Shown here piece after piece: positions 55,485 through 63,794 of a stretch of DNA of 64,000 nucleotides; position 1 is the stretch's first letter, and each line of letters starts with the position of its first letter. The notes beneath the pieces are model-generated. The model saw only the letters and a program-made list of their open reading frames with translations, was not told where the DNA came from and did no database searches. The stretch lies in NCBI RefSeq assembly GCF_019456655.1, contig NZ_CP080332.1:3410001-3474000 (forward strand), in the 5' to 3' direction. Source of the DNA: Mycolicibacterium diernhoferi. GTDB lineage: Bacteria > Actinomycetota > Actinomycetes > Mycobacteriales > Mycobacteriaceae. Both the position numbers and the translations under genes were made by a program.

Positions 55485-56687
55485 ATGACGACCAGTGCCA
55501 CCGACAAGCTGTACTACGACCCCTGGGACACCGATCTCAACGCCGACCCGTACCCGATGTTCGGACGCCTCCGCGCCGAAGCGCCGTTGTACTACAACGA
55601 AGCCCACGACTTCTACGCGGTCAGCCGCTTCGAGGACGTCAACCGTGCGCTGGTCGACCACGCCACGTTCAGCTCGGCGCGCGGCGCCGTGCTGGAGATC
55701 ATCAAGGCCGGCGTCGAGATCCCGCCCGGCTCGCTGATCTTCGAGGATCCCCCGATCCACGACATCCACCGCAACCTGCTCTCGCGTGCCTTCACCCCAC
55801 GCAAGATCAACGCGCTGGAACCGAAGGTCCGCGAGTTCACCCGCCGCTGCCTCGACCCGCTGGTCGGCGGGGACCGGTTCGATTTCGTCAAGGACCTCGG
55901 CGCGGTGATGCCGTTGCGGGTGGTCAGCGAACTGTTCGGCATTCCGGAGGACTACCAGAACCGGGTGACCGAGGACGGTGACAAGTACGTGCGCACCGAG
56001 CGGGGCGCGCAGATGACCGACAATCCGGACGGCCCGATCACCGACGGGCAGCTGTTCGCCGAGTTCATCGACTGGCGGGCCGACCATCCCGCCGACGATC
56101 TGACCACCGAGTTGCTCAACGCCGAGTTCACCGACGAGACCGGCACCACCCGCAAGTTGCGCCGGGAAGAACTGCTGATGTTCATGAACGTGGTGGCGGT
56201 CGCCGGGTCGGAGACCACCACCCGGCTGATCGGCTGGGCCGGCAAGTTGCTGTCCGAGCATCCCGCCCAGCGCCGCAAATTGGTCGAGGACCGGTCGCTG
56301 ATACCGGGCGCGGTCGAGGAGATCCTGCGGTTCGAGCCGCCGGCGCTGCAGGCCGCCCGCTACGTCACCGGCGACACCGAGTTCCACGGCACCACGGTGC
56401 CGGCGGGCAGCGCGATCATCCTGCTGATCGGCGCGGCCAATCGGGACGAGCAGCGGTTCGGCGCCGACGCCGAACAGTTCGATGTCACCCGGTCCGTGCG
56501 TCAGCACCTGACGTTCGGGGTCGGCGCACACTACTGCCTGGGCAATGCGCTGGCCCGCATCGAGGGCCGTATCGCGTTGGAGGAGATCATGAATCGCTTC
56601 TCCGATTGGGAGGTCGACCTGGACGCCGCGGTGTTCTCGTCCTCGTCGGTGGTCCGCGGCTGGGACAGCATGCCCGCCACCGTGTAG
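55485..56687 (+). CDS. Cytochrome P450 (class I, bacterial)
   Basis: 400 residues. I-helix VAGSETTTR, ExxR in EEILR and heme loop FGVGAHYCLG (Cys351) are all present. The start region DLNADPYPMFGRLRAEAPLYYNE is characteristic of mycobacterial P450s that take steroids or xenobiotics. Third gene of the TetR-flanked operon. With the CMD and SnoaL-like proteins it suggests oxidative attack followed by ring isomerisation or decarboxylation; the substrate is unknown. Confidence 0.94.
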   Translation: MTTSATDKLYYDPWDTDLNADPYPMFGRLRAEAPLYYNEAHDFYAVSRFEDVNRALVDHATFSSARGAVLEIIKAGVEIPPGSLIFEDPPIHDIHRNLLSRAFTPRKINALEPKVREFTRRCLDPLVGGDRFDFVKDLGAVMPLRVVSELFGIPEDYQNRVTEDGDKYVRTERGAQMTDNPDGPITDGQLFAEFIDWRADHPADDLTTELLNAEFTDETGTTRKLRREELLMFMNVVAVAGSETTTRLIGWAGKLLSEHPAQRRKLVEDRSLIPGAVEEILRFEPPALQAARYVTGDTEFHGTTVPAGSAIILLIGAANRDEQRFGADAEQFDVTRSVRQHLTFGVGAHYCLGNALARIEGRIALEEIMNRFSDWEVDLDAAVFSSSSVVRGWDSMPATV

Positions 56688-56799
56688 CCACCCGCCGGTG
56701 TCCGGCGGATATTCGTTGCGTGCACCTTGTCGATCGCCGAGTGTCCGGCGCCCCAGGGTGCTACGTTTCGCGCGAGCGAAGTCGACAGGGGGGCACGTC

Positions 56800-57360
56800 A
56801 TGGCGTCACAGGAACCGGTCTGGTCCAAGCCCGCGGCGCTCGCCCTCCCGCCGGAGGGCTATTTCGAGGAGGAGCGCGGCCGATACGGCCCGGTGTTCCC
56901 GCGCACACCCGCCTGCCACGGCTTTTCCATCATCGCCAAGGTGAAGGAGGGCCGCGAGGCTGCAGTACGTGCGTACGGGAAGCAGATCGAGGAGACCATC
57001 GCCGCGAGCCCGGACGCGCTGGCGCCGCTGCGGCTGCACTACCTGCGGTGGAATCTCTTCGATGTGGGCTCCGGCCTGCACTTCCAGTACATGGGCATCT
57101 TCGACACCGATTTCGACAAGTACACCGAGGATGCCGTGCAGCTGTTCAGCGCCACCGGCATCACCACCGTGTTCACCAATCTCGAAGGGTTTCCCGAGGA
57201 TTGGAAGGAGAACCCGGAGGCCTTCATCAGGTTCGTCCGTGAACACCAGGTGCCGAGCTTCCTCGAGTACGGCGAGTACCCCTATGTGACCGCCGACGAG
57301 ATCAAGAAGGCGCTGCGGCTCAAGGCCGCGTTCTCCGACATGCTCGATCAGATGCAGTGA
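56800..57360 (+). CDS. Uncharacterised protein, first gene of the DyP module
   Basis: 186 residues from the ATG at 56800, preceded by a GGGGGG run. No signal peptide. The pattern HGFSIIAKVKEGREAAVRAYGKQIEETI (about 47) and FQYMGIFDTDFDKYTEDAVQLFSATG resembles a ferredoxin-like alpha/beta-barrel unit of the kind DyP peroxidases are built from. The following FTNLEGFPEDWKENPEAFIRFVREHQVPSFLEYGEYPYVTADEI looks like a separate helical tail. The DyP gene starts 1 nt after its stop. I recognise no named family. Confidence 0.65.
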   Translation: MASQEPVWSKPAALALPPEGYFEEERGRYGPVFPRTPACHGFSIIAKVKEGREAAVRAYGKQIEETIAASPDALAPLRLHYLRWNLFDVGSGLHFQYMGIFDTDFDKYTEDAVQLFSATGITTVFTNLEGFPEDWKENPEAFIRFVREHQVPSFLEYGEYPYVTADEIKKALRLKAAFSDMLDQMQ

Positions 57361-57361
57361 C

Positions 57362-58687
57362 GTGCTCGAGCTCGACGATATCCAGCACATCCTGCTGACC
57401 CGCACCCCGGCCATCACCGGGCGCTACGAGTTCCTGACCTTCGACACCCCCGCCGGCGGGCGGGCCTGGCTGGCCGCGCTGACCGAGCTGGTGCAGTCGG
57501 CGGCCGAGGTGCACGCCTCCATGGACTCGGCGGACCGCTGGGTGACGGTGGCGTTCACCTGGAACGGTCTGCGCGCTCTCGGCGTTCCCGAGGATTCGCT
57601 GGCCACGTTCCCGGACGCGTTCCGGGAGGGCATGGTGTCGCGGGCGGCCATCCTCGGTGACATCGGCAGCCACGCCCCGCAGCACTGGGTCGGTGGGCTG
57701 GCCGGTGAGGACCTGCATGCCATCGCGATCCTGTTTTCCCGCACCGACGAACAGTGCCGACGGTCCATCGAGAACCACGACGCGCTGTTGGCCCGCACCG
57801 ACGGGGTGCGCAGCCTGTCGTACCTGGACCTCAACGCCACCCCACCGTTCAACTACGCACACGATCACTTCGGTTTCCGGGACCGGTTGTCGCAGCCGGT
57901 GATGAAGGGCTCCGGCGAGGAACCGACACCCGGATCCGGCGACCCACTGGAACCCGGCGAGTTCATCCTGGGCTACCCCGACGAGAACGGACCGGTGGCC
58001 AACCTCCCCCAGCCGGCGGTGCTGTCCCGTAACGGCAGCTATATGGCCTACCGGCGACTCGAAGAACACGTGGCGGTGTTCCGTGACTACCTGCGTGAGA
58101 ACTCCGACACCAACGAGGGACAGGACCTGCTGGCCGCCAAGTTCATGGGCCGGTGGCGCAGCGGCGCACCGCTGGTGCTGGCACCGGACTCCGACGATCC
58201 CGAACTCGGCGCAGACCCGATGCGCAACAACGATTTCAACTACCAGCAGATGGATCCGCACGGCTACGCCTGCCCGCTGGGTGCGCATGCGCGGCGACTC
58301 AATCCCCGCGACACGGCGCACTACATGAACCGGCGCCGGATGATCCGCCGCGGCGCCACCTACGGCCCGGCGTTGCCCGAGGGTGCACCCGACGACGGTC
58401 AGGCCCGTGGTATCGCGGCCTTCATCATCTGCGCGGATCTGGTGCGCCAGTTCGAGTTCGCGCAGAACGTCTGGATCAACGACAAGACGTTCCACGAACT
58501 CGGCAATGAACACGATCCCATCTGTGGACAACAGGACGGCAGCCTGGACTTCACCGTGCCGCGACGACCGATCCGCAAGGTCCACAAGGGAATACCGGCG
58601 TTCACCACACTCACCGGCGGCGCGTACTTCTTCCTCCCCGGCCTCGAGGCGCTCCGCTATCTGGCGGCTTTGGAGGACGAGTCATGA
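57362..58687 (+). CDS. DyP-type heme peroxidase
   Basis: 441 residues from the GTG at 57362. Proximal heme-ligand block GAHARRLNPRD (His310) and the distal region NGSYMAYRRLE (224-234, Arg231/232) are typical of DyPs. The distal GxxDG reads GFRDR (171-175): the Asp is kept but the second Gly is Arg, an unusual change. No Tat signal peptide is present and no encapsulin gene is adjacent. It oxidises bulky organic compounds with H2O2. The next gene overlaps it by 4 nt. Confidence 0.88.
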   Translation: MLELDDIQHILLTRTPAITGRYEFLTFDTPAGGRAWLAALTELVQSAAEVHASMDSADRWVTVAFTWNGLRALGVPEDSLATFPDAFREGMVSRAAILGDIGSHAPQHWVGGLAGEDLHAIAILFSRTDEQCRRSIENHDALLARTDGVRSLSYLDLNATPPFNYAHDHFGFRDRLSQPVMKGSGEEPTPGSGDPLEPGEFILGYPDENGPVANLPQPAVLSRNGSYMAYRRLEEHVAVFRDYLRENSDTNEGQDLLAAKFMGRWRSGAPLVLAPDSDDPELGADPMRNNDFNYQQMDPHGYACPLGAHARRLNPRDTAHYMNRRRMIRRGATYGPALPEGAPDDGQARGIAAFIICADLVRQFEFAQNVWINDKTFHELGNEHDPICGQQDGSLDFTVPRRPIRKVHKGIPAFTTLTGGAYFFLPGLEALRYLAALEDES

Positions 58688-59688
58688 CCGGAGCGCGTAC
58701 CTACAACCAGACCCACGTCGCCCGACCCCACGATGGTCGGCGAAGGGTCAGCGTCTACTGGACATGGAGCTATCCGTGGGAGGCCCAACGGGATCCGGGC
58801 GCCATGGAGAACCGCTTCTCCACCATCACCGAAGTGCGTAATGCGTTGTGGCCTGCCTATGAGACCCCGGAATACCAGGTCGAGCACTTCCTCCAGGGCA
58901 TCGCCGGCACCCTGGAGCTCTTCCACCGGTCCACGCTGGCCTTCCAGGAGGTGGCCGAGGCGGCCACCGGGCATCCGGTCGCGGTGTTCCAGCGTATCGA
59001 CCAGGCCGGCTACCGGTTACCGATCGATGAGCGGGTGCTCGACGATTGCGACACCCTGATGGTGTTCGGGCTGGATCATCTGCTGTCCCAACAGGAAGCC
59101 TCGGCCGACGAGATCGACGCCGTCCGCCGATGGTTGCGCCGCGAGGGCACCTGCCTGCTACTGGCCCCGCACCATGACGTCGGCAACACCGACGACTATC
59201 CGCGCAGACAGGTCGAGTACCTGCACCACGGCGATCCGCTGGTCCCCCGTCAGCAGCGCTTCGGCCGGTACACCCGATCGCTGATGACCGCGTTGGACGT
59301 TGCGGTGCACAACAACTGGGGTTTGCGACCCGCCGTGGTCCCCGGCACCCGGGAGATCGCTGCGCTGGACGCGCGGCCCGACCTGGACGACCTGGGACTA
59401 CTGACCGGTGTCAGCACCTTCAACTTCCACCCGCACCTTCCGCACTATGAACTGACCGCGCCGGAATCCGGTGCGCTTCGGGTGCTGGGCCGCCAACCTG
59501 TCGACGTGGGCCGCCCCCACCCCTACGTCGATGCGGGCAACACCGACTTCAACGCGCTGATCTGGATGCCGCCGACCGGTGAGCGGGCCGGCGACATCGT
59601 GGTGGTGGACTCCACCCACTTCACCACCTTGTTCGGTGGCACCGACAGCCTCAAGACGTTCTGGCACAACCTGGTGACGATGCGCTAG
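58684..59688 (+). CDS. Uncharacterised protein co-translated with DyP
   Basis: 334 residues, soluble. A central segment (DDCDTLMVFGLDHLLSQQEASADEIDAVRRWLRREGTCLLLAPHHD, starting about 119) and the C-terminal IVVVDSTHFTTLFGGTDSLKTFWHNLV look like a class-I glutamine-amidotransferase-like flavodoxin fold (DUF4159/ThuA type) by pattern. No catalytic Cys-His pair is obvious. Start ATG overlaps the DyP stop by 4 nt, so it is dedicated to that peroxidase. No named family is recognised; this is a fold guess only. Confidence 0.65.
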   Translation: MTGARTYNQTHVARPHDGRRRVSVYWTWSYPWEAQRDPGAMENRFSTITEVRNALWPAYETPEYQVEHFLQGIAGTLELFHRSTLAFQEVAEAATGHPVAVFQRIDQAGYRLPIDERVLDDCDTLMVFGLDHLLSQQEASADEIDAVRRWLRREGTCLLLAPHHDVGNTDDYPRRQVEYLHHGDPLVPRQQRFGRYTRSLMTALDVAVHNNWGLRPAVVPGTREIAALDARPDLDDLGLLTGVSTFNFHPHLPHYELTAPESGALRVLGRQPVDVGRPHPYVDAGNTDFNALIWMPPTGERAGDIVVVDSTHFTTLFGGTDSLKTFWHNLVTMR

Positions 59689-59693
59689 TCGAA

Positions 59694-60986
59694 TCAGGGC
59701 AGTGCGCTGAGCACCGGGTCCGCCGGCGGCGCCGGCGGCGGGGGCACCTCGGCGGGTACCGGGGCCGGCGGGGCCTCGACCGGGACCGGCGGCACGAACG
59801 GCGGCAACAACCAGAACGGTGGTGGCGGCGGCGGGGCGACCGGCGCCGGGGGAAGGATCTCGGCGGGAGGGGCGGCGGCCGGCTCGACCAGCAGGGGTTC
59901 CGCGACGGGTGTGGCCGGTTCCGCGACGACTGCCGGCGGCTCAGGTACGGCAGGCACCGCGTCGGGCACCGGCACCGACTCGGCCACCGCAACCACCTCG
60001 GTCGCCGCAACCTCCGGCGCCGCCAACGGTTCCGCGCTCACCGGCGCCTCGGCGGTGGCCGACGGTTGCTGCACCACCGGCCGGGGCTGCGGGAGCGCGA
60101 GCTGCACCGGCGGTGTGCTCACGTTCTCCTGGACCGGGCCCGGGTTCGGGGCGGCGGCCATCGGCTGCGGTGCGGGCGGCGCGGAACGCACCACCGCCGT
60201 GGTCTCGGCGGTCGATGCGGAGGAACGGCCGGCCAGCGCCGCCTCGCCGGGCTGCTCGGTGCCCGACCCGACGAACTGCGAACCGACGGCGAACAATGCG
60301 ACGAGCGCGGTCACCGCGACGGCGGCGGCGGCCGTGGAGGCCCGCCCGGCCGGCACGGGCAGCCGCCAATTCGGCACGGCCGGCACCCGGGGCCGCCAGT
60401 TCGGGGCGGTCACCTTCGGCGGCGTCCAGGTCCGGCGGGGCCGGGTGATCGCGATCGGTGCCGGCGGTGCCGCATCGGTCACCACGGCCTGGCCGGCGGC
60501 GTAGGCGGGGGTCTGCCCGGCATCCGGGCCACCGGTCATGTCGTGCCGGCCGAACGCCTCGTCGTCGTCGGCATCGATCTCGGATCCGGACACCGAGGCG
60601 AGCATCTCGGCGAGTAGCCCACACGGGTCCACCCGGTCGGCGCGCGCAGTGAGCGGCACTTCGCTGTCGGGTCGGGGAACGGGCGTCACCTGCCGGACCG
60701 GGCGCACATCGGCGTATCCGGCGGCGCGCAGTTCGGCGAGCAGCGCAGCCATCCGGTCCTCGACCTCGGCGCTCCAGCAGACCCCGATGGAGGAGATCCG
60801 CCGCCCGGTGCTCGCCGCGATGGCTGCCGCACCCCGCACCGCCGCGACGCACCGCGGCAGGAGTTCATCGAGGTCACGCACGGTGAACTGGTCATCGTCG
60901 AGCGGCCCGGCACCCGCGGCGGAGCCGTCCACCAGAACCCAGCCGACACCGGCCGCTGTCACCGATAGCCCAAGTACGGTCTTCAC
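59694..60986 (-). CDS. Pro/Ala-rich membrane protein with a DUF7159-like N-terminal domain
   Basis: 430 residues from the GTG at 60986; the frame runs further up but family proteins begin with KTVLGLSVTAAGVGWVLVDG. N-terminal domain (to about 140) is an actin/Hsp70-like fold by pattern; a linker with WTPPKVTAPNWRPRVP follows, one membrane span (about 216-236) and a 190-residue Pro/Ala/Val-rich tail outside. Found in mycobacteria, with no known function. Its stop is 6 nt from the convergent DyP-partner gene. Confidence 0.8.
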   Translation of the reverse strand: MKTVLGLSVTAAGVGWVLVDGSAAGAGPLDDDQFTVRDLDELLPRCVAAVRGAAAIAASTGRRISSIGVCWSAEVEDRMAALLAELRAAGYADVRPVRQVTPVPRPDSEVPLTARADRVDPCGLLAEMLASVSGSEIDADDDEAFGRHDMTGGPDAGQTPAYAAGQAVVTDAAPPAPIAITRPRRTWTPPKVTAPNWRPRVPAVPNWRLPVPAGRASTAAAAVAVTALVALFAVGSQFVGSGTEQPGEAALAGRSSASTAETTAVVRSAPPAPQPMAAAPNPGPVQENVSTPPVQLALPQPRPVVQQPSATAEAPVSAEPLAAPEVAATEVVAVAESVPVPDAVPAVPEPPAVVAEPATPVAEPLLVEPAAAPPAEILPPAPVAPPPPPPFWLLPPFVPPVPVEAPPAPVPAEVPPPPAPPADPVLSALP

Positions 60987-61162
60987 CCTCGGCCCCGACT
61001 CCCGTCCTGTGTCACGTTGCCCCGGCATACCGGCCGCGACGAGCTTAGTTTGCTCGCCCGAGCTCGGCATCTCGGCGAAATGACGATTTACTGGTGCTGT
61101 GTTCCTCTTTATCGACGCAGCCCACGGGAGTGTTACCTGGTGCAACGGTCTGTCGATCGAGG
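60987..61162. promoter_or_regulatory. 176-nt gap between the Pro-rich gene and the ABC permease
   Basis: Both flanking genes are on the minus strand, so the gap holds the end of the importer transcript and the promoter of the membrane-protein gene. It is less GC-rich around 61080-61140. No terminator with a T-run is seen. Confidence 0.4.
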
Positions 61163-61942
61163 TCAGCTGCGGTGCGCCACCATCCGCCGCTCGAACACCC
61201 CGAAGATGCTGTCGCTGAGCTTGCCGAGCACCGCCAGCAGCACGATGGACAACACCATCACGTCGGTTCGTCCGGTGTTCTGGCTGTCGATCAGCAGGAA
61301 GCCCAGCCCCTTGGAGGAGGCGATCAACTCGGCCGCCACCAGGAACAGCCAGGCGTTGGCCAGGCCCAGCCGAAGGCCGTTCACCAGCGCGGGTGCGGCC
61401 GCCGGCAGCAAGACGGTGGCCAGCAGAGCGGGCCCGCGCCGGCCGTAGGCGCGGCCCACCTCGACCAGTTGCGGGTCCACGTGCGACAGCGCCGAGGCCG
61501 TCGTGGTGTAGACGGGGAAGAACGCTCCGATGGCGATCAACAACACCTTCGGTTCCTCGCCGATGCCGAACCACAACAGCAGCAACGGCACCCACGCCAG
61601 CGACGGCACCGTCCGGAGCGCGGCGACGGTCGGCCCGAACAATCGCTGCACGGTGACCGACAGGCCGACCAGCGATCCCAGTGCCAGGCCGACCAGCGCC
61701 CCCGATGCGTAGCCGGCGGCCACCCGGGACAGGCTGGCGCCCAGGTGCGTCCACAACTCACCGCGCTGGATCAACTCACCGAGGGCCCCGACGACCTCGC
61801 CGGGTGGCGGCAACTGGCTGGGTGAGAAGACTCCCCTGGCCACCGCGACCTGCCACACGATGAGCAGGGCGATCGGCACGATCAGCCCCACCAGCGCCGC
61901 GGGCACGCGGCGCAACAACCCAGCCGCGCGGGCGCGGCGCAC
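61163..61942 (-). CDS. ABC transporter permease, SsuC/TauC/NrtB-type
   Basis: 259 residues from the GTG at 61942. A CTG at 61966 would overlap the binding-protein stop by 4 nt and add 8 residues. About six spans, with the permease EAA loop EVGRAYGRRGPALLATVLLPAAAPALVNGLRLGLANAW. The family imports aliphatic sulfonates, taurine, nitrate, riboflavin or similar. Partner genes for the binding lipoprotein and ATPase lie immediately upstream on the same strand. The substrate is unknown. Confidence 0.88.
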   Translation of the reverse strand: MRRARAAGLLRRVPAALVGLIVPIALLIVWQVAVARGVFSPSQLPPPGEVVGALGELIQRGELWTHLGASLSRVAAGYASGALVGLALGSLVGLSVTVQRLFGPTVAALRTVPSLAWVPLLLLWFGIGEEPKVLLIAIGAFFPVYTTTASALSHVDPQLVEVGRAYGRRGPALLATVLLPAAAPALVNGLRLGLANAWLFLVAAELIASSKGLGFLLIDSQNTGRTDVMVLSIVLLAVLGKLSDSIFGVFERRMVAHRS

Positions 61943-61962
61943 CGCCGGCGTCAGGGCGAGGG

Positions 61963-62931
61963 TCAGCTTGCCGACTGCTGGGCGAACTCCGGATCGATCA
62001 GCGTCTCCAGGGCCTGCTTCCCGGCCTGCTCGGACTTGATGTCCCCGTCGGCCACCGCGATCGGCAGGATGATCGTCAACACGTCGATCTGGGCCTGTCC
62101 CGGCGTCGGATCGACCTGCAGGTCCGTGCGTTCGAGCACTTCCTTCGCCACGCTCGGCGTGATCTTCGCCTCGGCTGCCAGCAGTTCGGTCAACTCGTTG
62201 GGGTGCGCGATAGCCCATGCGCGGGCCTCCTCATAGGCGTCGACGACGGACTGCACTGCTTCGGGATTGTCGGCGATGAAGCCCTCGCGGGCGTTGAGCG
62301 TGCCGTAGCTGTTGAAGTCGGGGTTGCGGAACAGCAGGCGCGAACCCGACTCCTGCACGGTCTGCGCGATGAACGGGTCCAGCCCCGACCAGGCGTCGAC
62401 GTCCCCGCGTTCCAGCGCGGTCTTGCCGTCGGCGTGCTGCAGGTTGACGATCTCGACGTCGTTGCGGGACAGCCCGTTCGCCTTCAACGCCTGCAGCAGG
62501 AAGTAGTAGGGATCGGTGCCCTTGGTGACCGCGATCTTCTTGCCGCGCAGTTCGGCGACGCTGGTGACCGGGGAACCCTCGCCCACCACCAGCGCGGCCC
62601 ATTCCGGCTTGCTGTAGATGTCGACGACCTTGATCGGGGTGCCGTTGGCGCGGGCCACCAGCGCCGCCGCGCCGGCGGTCGAACCGAGATCCAGGGCATT
62701 GGACCGTAGCGCCTCGTTGGCCTTGTTGCTGCCCGCCGACAGCACCCAGGTGACGTTGTATCCCTGGTTCTCCAACAGCTTCTGGTCGCGGATGACCAGG
62801 CTCAGCGGGTTGTAGTAGGCGTAGTCGAGCCGGATGTCCTTCGCGGTGTCCGCACCGTCGCCGGAACTGCACGCCGCGGCCGTCCAGGCCAGAGCGGCGA
62901 TCACCAGGGCTATCAGCCCACGTGCCTTCAT
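61963..62931 (-). CDS. ABC transporter substrate-binding lipoprotein, SsuA/TauA-type
   Basis: 322 residues. Signal peptide with lipobox TAAAC (Cys21). NMT1/SsuA-like features: DYAYYNPLSLVIRDQKLLENQGYNVTWV, then SNKANEALRSNALDLGSTAGAAALVARANG and ELRGKKIAVTKGTDPYYFLLQALKANGL. The YYNP start of the mature part is common in aliphatic-sulfonate binders. The ATG at 62931 overlaps the ATPase stop by 4 nt. Confidence 0.9.
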   Translation of the reverse strand: MKARGLIALVIAALAWTAAACSSGDGADTAKDIRLDYAYYNPLSLVIRDQKLLENQGYNVTWVLSAGSNKANEALRSNALDLGSTAGAAALVARANGTPIKVVDIYSKPEWAALVVGEGSPVTSVAELRGKKIAVTKGTDPYYFLLQALKANGLSRNDVEIVNLQHADGKTALERGDVDAWSGLDPFIAQTVQESGSRLLFRNPDFNSYGTLNAREGFIADNPEAVQSVVDAYEEARAWAIAHPNELTELLAAEAKITPSVAKEVLERTDLQVDPTPGQAQIDVLTIILPIAVADGDIKSEQAGKQALETLIDPEFAQQSAS

Positions 62932-63740
62932 GCCGAGATTTCCTTCCGAGGTGGATGTGCGGGGTCGCCGGCCTGTCGGCGCGGCATCCCGAGTTCGTCG
63001 AGCAGGGTGATACGCAGTGCCGCCAGCTCCGGGTCGGAGCGGTCGCGCGGCTTGTCCAGCGAAACGTGGTGTGTCGCAGCGATTCCGGCCACCCCCGAAT
63101 CGTCGGCGCGCAGGATCAGCACCCGGTCGGCCAGGATGAGCGCCTCGTCGACGTCGTGGGTGACCAGCAGGGTGGTGATGCCCGCCTTCTGTTGCACCTC
63201 GTCGAGCAGATCCTGCATGCGCAGCCGGGTCAGTGCGTCCAAGGCGGCCAGCGGCTCGTCGAGCAGCAGCACGCCGGGGCTGCGGGCGAGTGCGCGGGCC
63301 AGCCCGGCCCGCTGGGCCATCCCGCCGGAGACCTGCCGCGGGCGGTGATCGGCGAACCCCTGCAGCCCGACGACCTCCAACCAGTGCGCCACCAGTTCGG
63401 CGCCGTGGCTTCGCGAGGTGCCCGCGGGCAGTCCGTAGGCGACATTGGCCGCCAGCGCCCGCCAGGGCAGCAGACGGGGTTCCTGGAAGACGACCGCGCA
63501 CCGAGGATCGATGCCGCGCACCGGTTTTGCATTGATCTCGATCTGCCCGACGCTCGGCTCGTCGAGACCGGCGATCAGTCGGAGCAGGGTGGATTTGCCG
63601 CTGCCGGAGGCGCCGAGAAAGGCGACGACTTCACCGGGGGCGATCTCGATGTCGATTCCATCGAGGACGGTGCGAGCGCCGAAAACCTTTCCGACGCCGC
63701 GCAGGGACACGCCCGCGGGCGTCGGGCTATTCGACGTCAC
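62928..63740 (-). CDS. ABC transporter ATP-binding protein, SsuB/TauB-type
   Basis: 270 residues from the GTG at 63740. Walker A GASGSGKSTLLR, signature VSGGMAQRAGLARAL, Walker B VLLLDEPLAALD and the H-loop VTHDVDEAL are all present. The first gene of the three-gene importer, 54 nt after a TetR gene cut by the window edge on the same strand, which may control it. Confidence 0.94.
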   Translation of the reverse strand: MTSNSPTPAGVSLRGVGKVFGARTVLDGIDIEIAPGEVVAFLGASGSGKSTLLRLIAGLDEPSVGQIEINAKPVRGIDPRCAVVFQEPRLLPWRALAANVAYGLPAGTSRSHGAELVAHWLEVVGLQGFADHRPRQVSGGMAQRAGLARALARSPGVLLLDEPLAALDALTRLRMQDLLDEVQQKAGITTLLVTHDVDEALILADRVLILRADDSGVAGIAATHHVSLDKPRDRSDPELAALRITLLDELGMPRRQAGDPAHPPRKEISA

Positions 63741-63794
63741 CGCTGAAACTTAGAAGCGCAGGCGCTGCCCGGCCAGGGTTGAAAGCAGCATGAT

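Noticed and set aside
57362..59688. Encapsulin-DyP nanocompartment
   Set aside because: No encapsulin shell gene is adjacent and no typical C-terminal cargo-loading tail is visible on the DyP.
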